The translations under genes and the position numbers were made by a program. Under the pieces are notes generated by a model, which saw only the letters and a program-made list of their open reading frames with translations, had not been told where the DNA came from and searched no databases. Shown piece after piece: positions 62,894 to 64,000 of a stretch of DNA of 64,000 nt. Positions within the stretch are counted from its first letter, which is position 1, and each line of letters starts with the position of its first letter. Origin of the DNA: an uncultured Alistipes sp. (GTDB lineage: Bacteria > Bacteroidota > Bacteroidia > Bacteroidales > Rikenellaceae); NCBI GenBank assembly GCA_944321175.1, contig CALUKI010000008.1, forward strand, positions 85,035-149,034. Direction: 5' to 3'.

Positions 62894-64000
62894 TCAACTG
62901 TTTTCGGTGATCTCCAGCTCGTAGGAGGCTTTCTCCCACTCGTGCATCAGATGCTCGTAGTGCGATTTCAGTTCGTCGTAGGCCTTGTAATCGGCCTCTT
63001 CGTAGGTCGTTGCTGCAGCGAACTTCGCATCGTAGGCCGCGATGCGCCGCTCCGTCTCCGCCAGTTCCGCTTCGATGCTTTCGACGGCGCGGCGCAGCTT
63101 GCGCAGCAGCTTCTCCTGCTCCTTCTTCTGTTCGTAGGAGAGTTTCGATGACTTCTCTTTCGGCGCGGCCGCAGCGGCCGGAGCCGGAGCATCCTTGCGT
63201 TCGATGTCGCGCAGCGATTCCAGCTTGCGCTTTTCGAGGAAGTAGTAGATGCCGCCCAGATACTCCTTGACGCCGCCGTCGCGGAACTCATAGACCTTCT
63301 CGACCATGCCGTCGAGAAATTCGCGGTCGTGCGACACAACCACCACCGTCCCGTCGTACCGCTGGATGGCACGTTTGAGAATATCCTTCGACCGCATGTC
63401 CATGTGGTTCGTCGGTTCGTCGAGCACCAGCAGGTTGTACGGTTCGAGCATCAGCCGCGCCATGGCCAGCCGCGAGCGTTCGCCGCCCGACAGCACCTTG
63501 ACCTTTTTGTCTATATCCTCGCCCCGGAAGAGAAACGCTCCGAGGATGTCGCGCAGCCGCGTGCGGATCTCGCCGACGGCCACGCGGTCGAGCGTGTCGA
63601 AGACCGTGAACTCGCCGTCCATCAGATCGTCCTGATTCTGGGCGTAGTATCCGATATGGACGTTGGCGCCGATGCGGATCGACCCTTCGGTCGGCGTCAG
63701 CTGTCCGATGAGCATCCGCGCGAAGGTCGTCTTGCCCTCGCCGTTGCGTCCCACCAACGCAATCTTTTGCCCGCGTTCGATGGTGAAGCTGGCACCCGAA
63801 AAGACATGCTTCGCGCCGAATGACATCCCGGCCTCCTTCACCTCGGCGACAATCTGTCCCGAACGGGGCGCCGGCGGGAACTTGATGTTGAGCGTCGCAA
63901 GATCCTCCTCATCGACCTCGATGCGTTCGATGCGCTCCAGCTGCTTGATGCGCGACTGCACCTGATTCGACTTGGTCGGCTTGTAGCGGAACTTCTCGAT
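62894..64000 (-). CDS. ABC-F family ATPase (N-terminus outside the window)
   Basis: The frame continues beyond base 64000; about 368 residues of the C-terminal half are visible. It has the end of the P-site linker (FRYKPTKSNQVQSRIKQLERIE), then the second ATPase cassette with Walker A GRNGEGKTT, signature LSGGERSR, Walker B LLVLDEPTNHMD and the switch His (VSHD), and a coiled-coil Arg/Lys/Glu-rich tail. No membrane part is present, as expected for ABC-F proteins that act on the ribosome E site. It is probably of the YdiF/Uup-like housekeeping type, since no resistance-type long linker is evident. Confidence 0.93.
   Translation of the reverse strand: MEKFRYKPTKSNQVQSRIKQLERIERIEVDEEDLATLNIKFPPAPRSGQIVAEVKEAGMSFGAKHVFSGASFTIERGQKIALVGRNGEGKTTFARMLIGQLTPTEGSIRIGANVHIGYYAQNQDDLMDGEFTVFDTLDRVAVGEIRTRLRDILGAFLFRGEDIDKKVKVLSGGERSRLAMARLMLEPYNLLVLDEPTNHMDMRSKDILKRAIQRYDGTVVVVSHDREFLDGMVEKVYEFRDGGVKEYLGGIYYFLEKRKLESLRDIERKDAPAPAAAAAPKEKSSKLSYEQKKEQEKLLRKLRRAVESIEAELAETERRIAAYDAKFAAATTYEEADYKAYDELKSHYEHLMHEWEKASYELEITENS

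Noticed and set aside
1..64000. CRISPR arrays, tRNA or rRNA genes, transposases, integrases
   Set aside because: I looked for direct-repeat arrays, cloverleaf-type sequences and recombinase motifs and found none that I could defend.

Overview
The window looks like the chromosome of a high-GC member of the Bacteroidota, most likely an Alistipes-type member of Rikenellaceae. The evidence is the promoter style (-7 TAnnTTTG with TTTG or TTGC about 19 nt upstream, seen before many genes), almost no Shine-Dalgarno sequences, a fused SecDF, and Bacteroidota families such as the DUF4831 protein, BACON and fimbrillin-like lipoproteins, GLUG repeats, GH97 and an outer-membrane beta-barrel protein. The genus is an inference from composition and gene content. 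No rRNA, tRNA, CRISPR, transposase, integrase or phage genes were recognised, so this reads as core chromosome with islands of surface and accessory genes.

Layout. 1-8.7 kb (+): end of secDF, then a small membrane protein, coaE, folP and lolD in overlapping order, a TIGR02757 protein, trmN6, a DUF4831 protein and an AlkD-like protein. 8.9-14.0 kb (-): radA, rseP, dxr and an M23-like protein that lacks catalytic residues. 14.0-14.6 kb: a repeat-bearing spacer. 14.6-20.3 kb (-): a probable three-gene operon (LamG/multi-TM protein, WG-repeat lipoprotein, NUC1-type nuclease lipoprotein) preceded by a membrane-bound AraC regulator. 20.7-24.4 kb (-): a polysaccharide export operon (Wza-like, Wzc-like with a Gly-Tyr tail, HAD protein). 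24.5-29.8 kb (+): GH13, a TPM/LemA pair and GH97. 30.2-36.6 kb (-): a 1180-residue SGNH/GLUG lipoprotein and an outer-membrane beta-barrel receptor. 37.1-54.7 kb (+): plsC, parE-parC, aroK, murI, ftsK-lolA-like, gyrA-TPR and a fimbrillin-like lipoprotein. 54.9-56.2 kb (-): a MATE transporter. 56.4-59.5 kb (+): NfeD-SPFH and an RluB-type pseudouridine synthase. 59.5-64 kb (-): a YgjP-type metalloprotease, DUF4153, rlmB, a small lipoprotein and an ABC-F ATPase cut by the window edge.

How it fits together. Most genes serve the cell envelope (SecDF, LolD, LolA-like, RseP, Dxr, PlsC, MurI, FtsK, M23-like), DNA topology and repair (GyrA, ParC/ParE, RadA, AlkD-like), cofactor synthesis (CoaE, FolP) and RNA modification (TrmN6, RlmB, RluB). 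The most notable points are a Leu at the main quinolone-resistance position of GyrA, a promoter whose -33 element lies in the loop of the preceding terminator, a terminator embedded in the coding sequence of the convergent gene, the LamG/WG/nuclease operon, and the SGNH-GLUG giant lipoprotein. I found no clear undescribed defence or mobile system; the LamG/WG/nuclease operon is the best candidate for an uncharacterised system.
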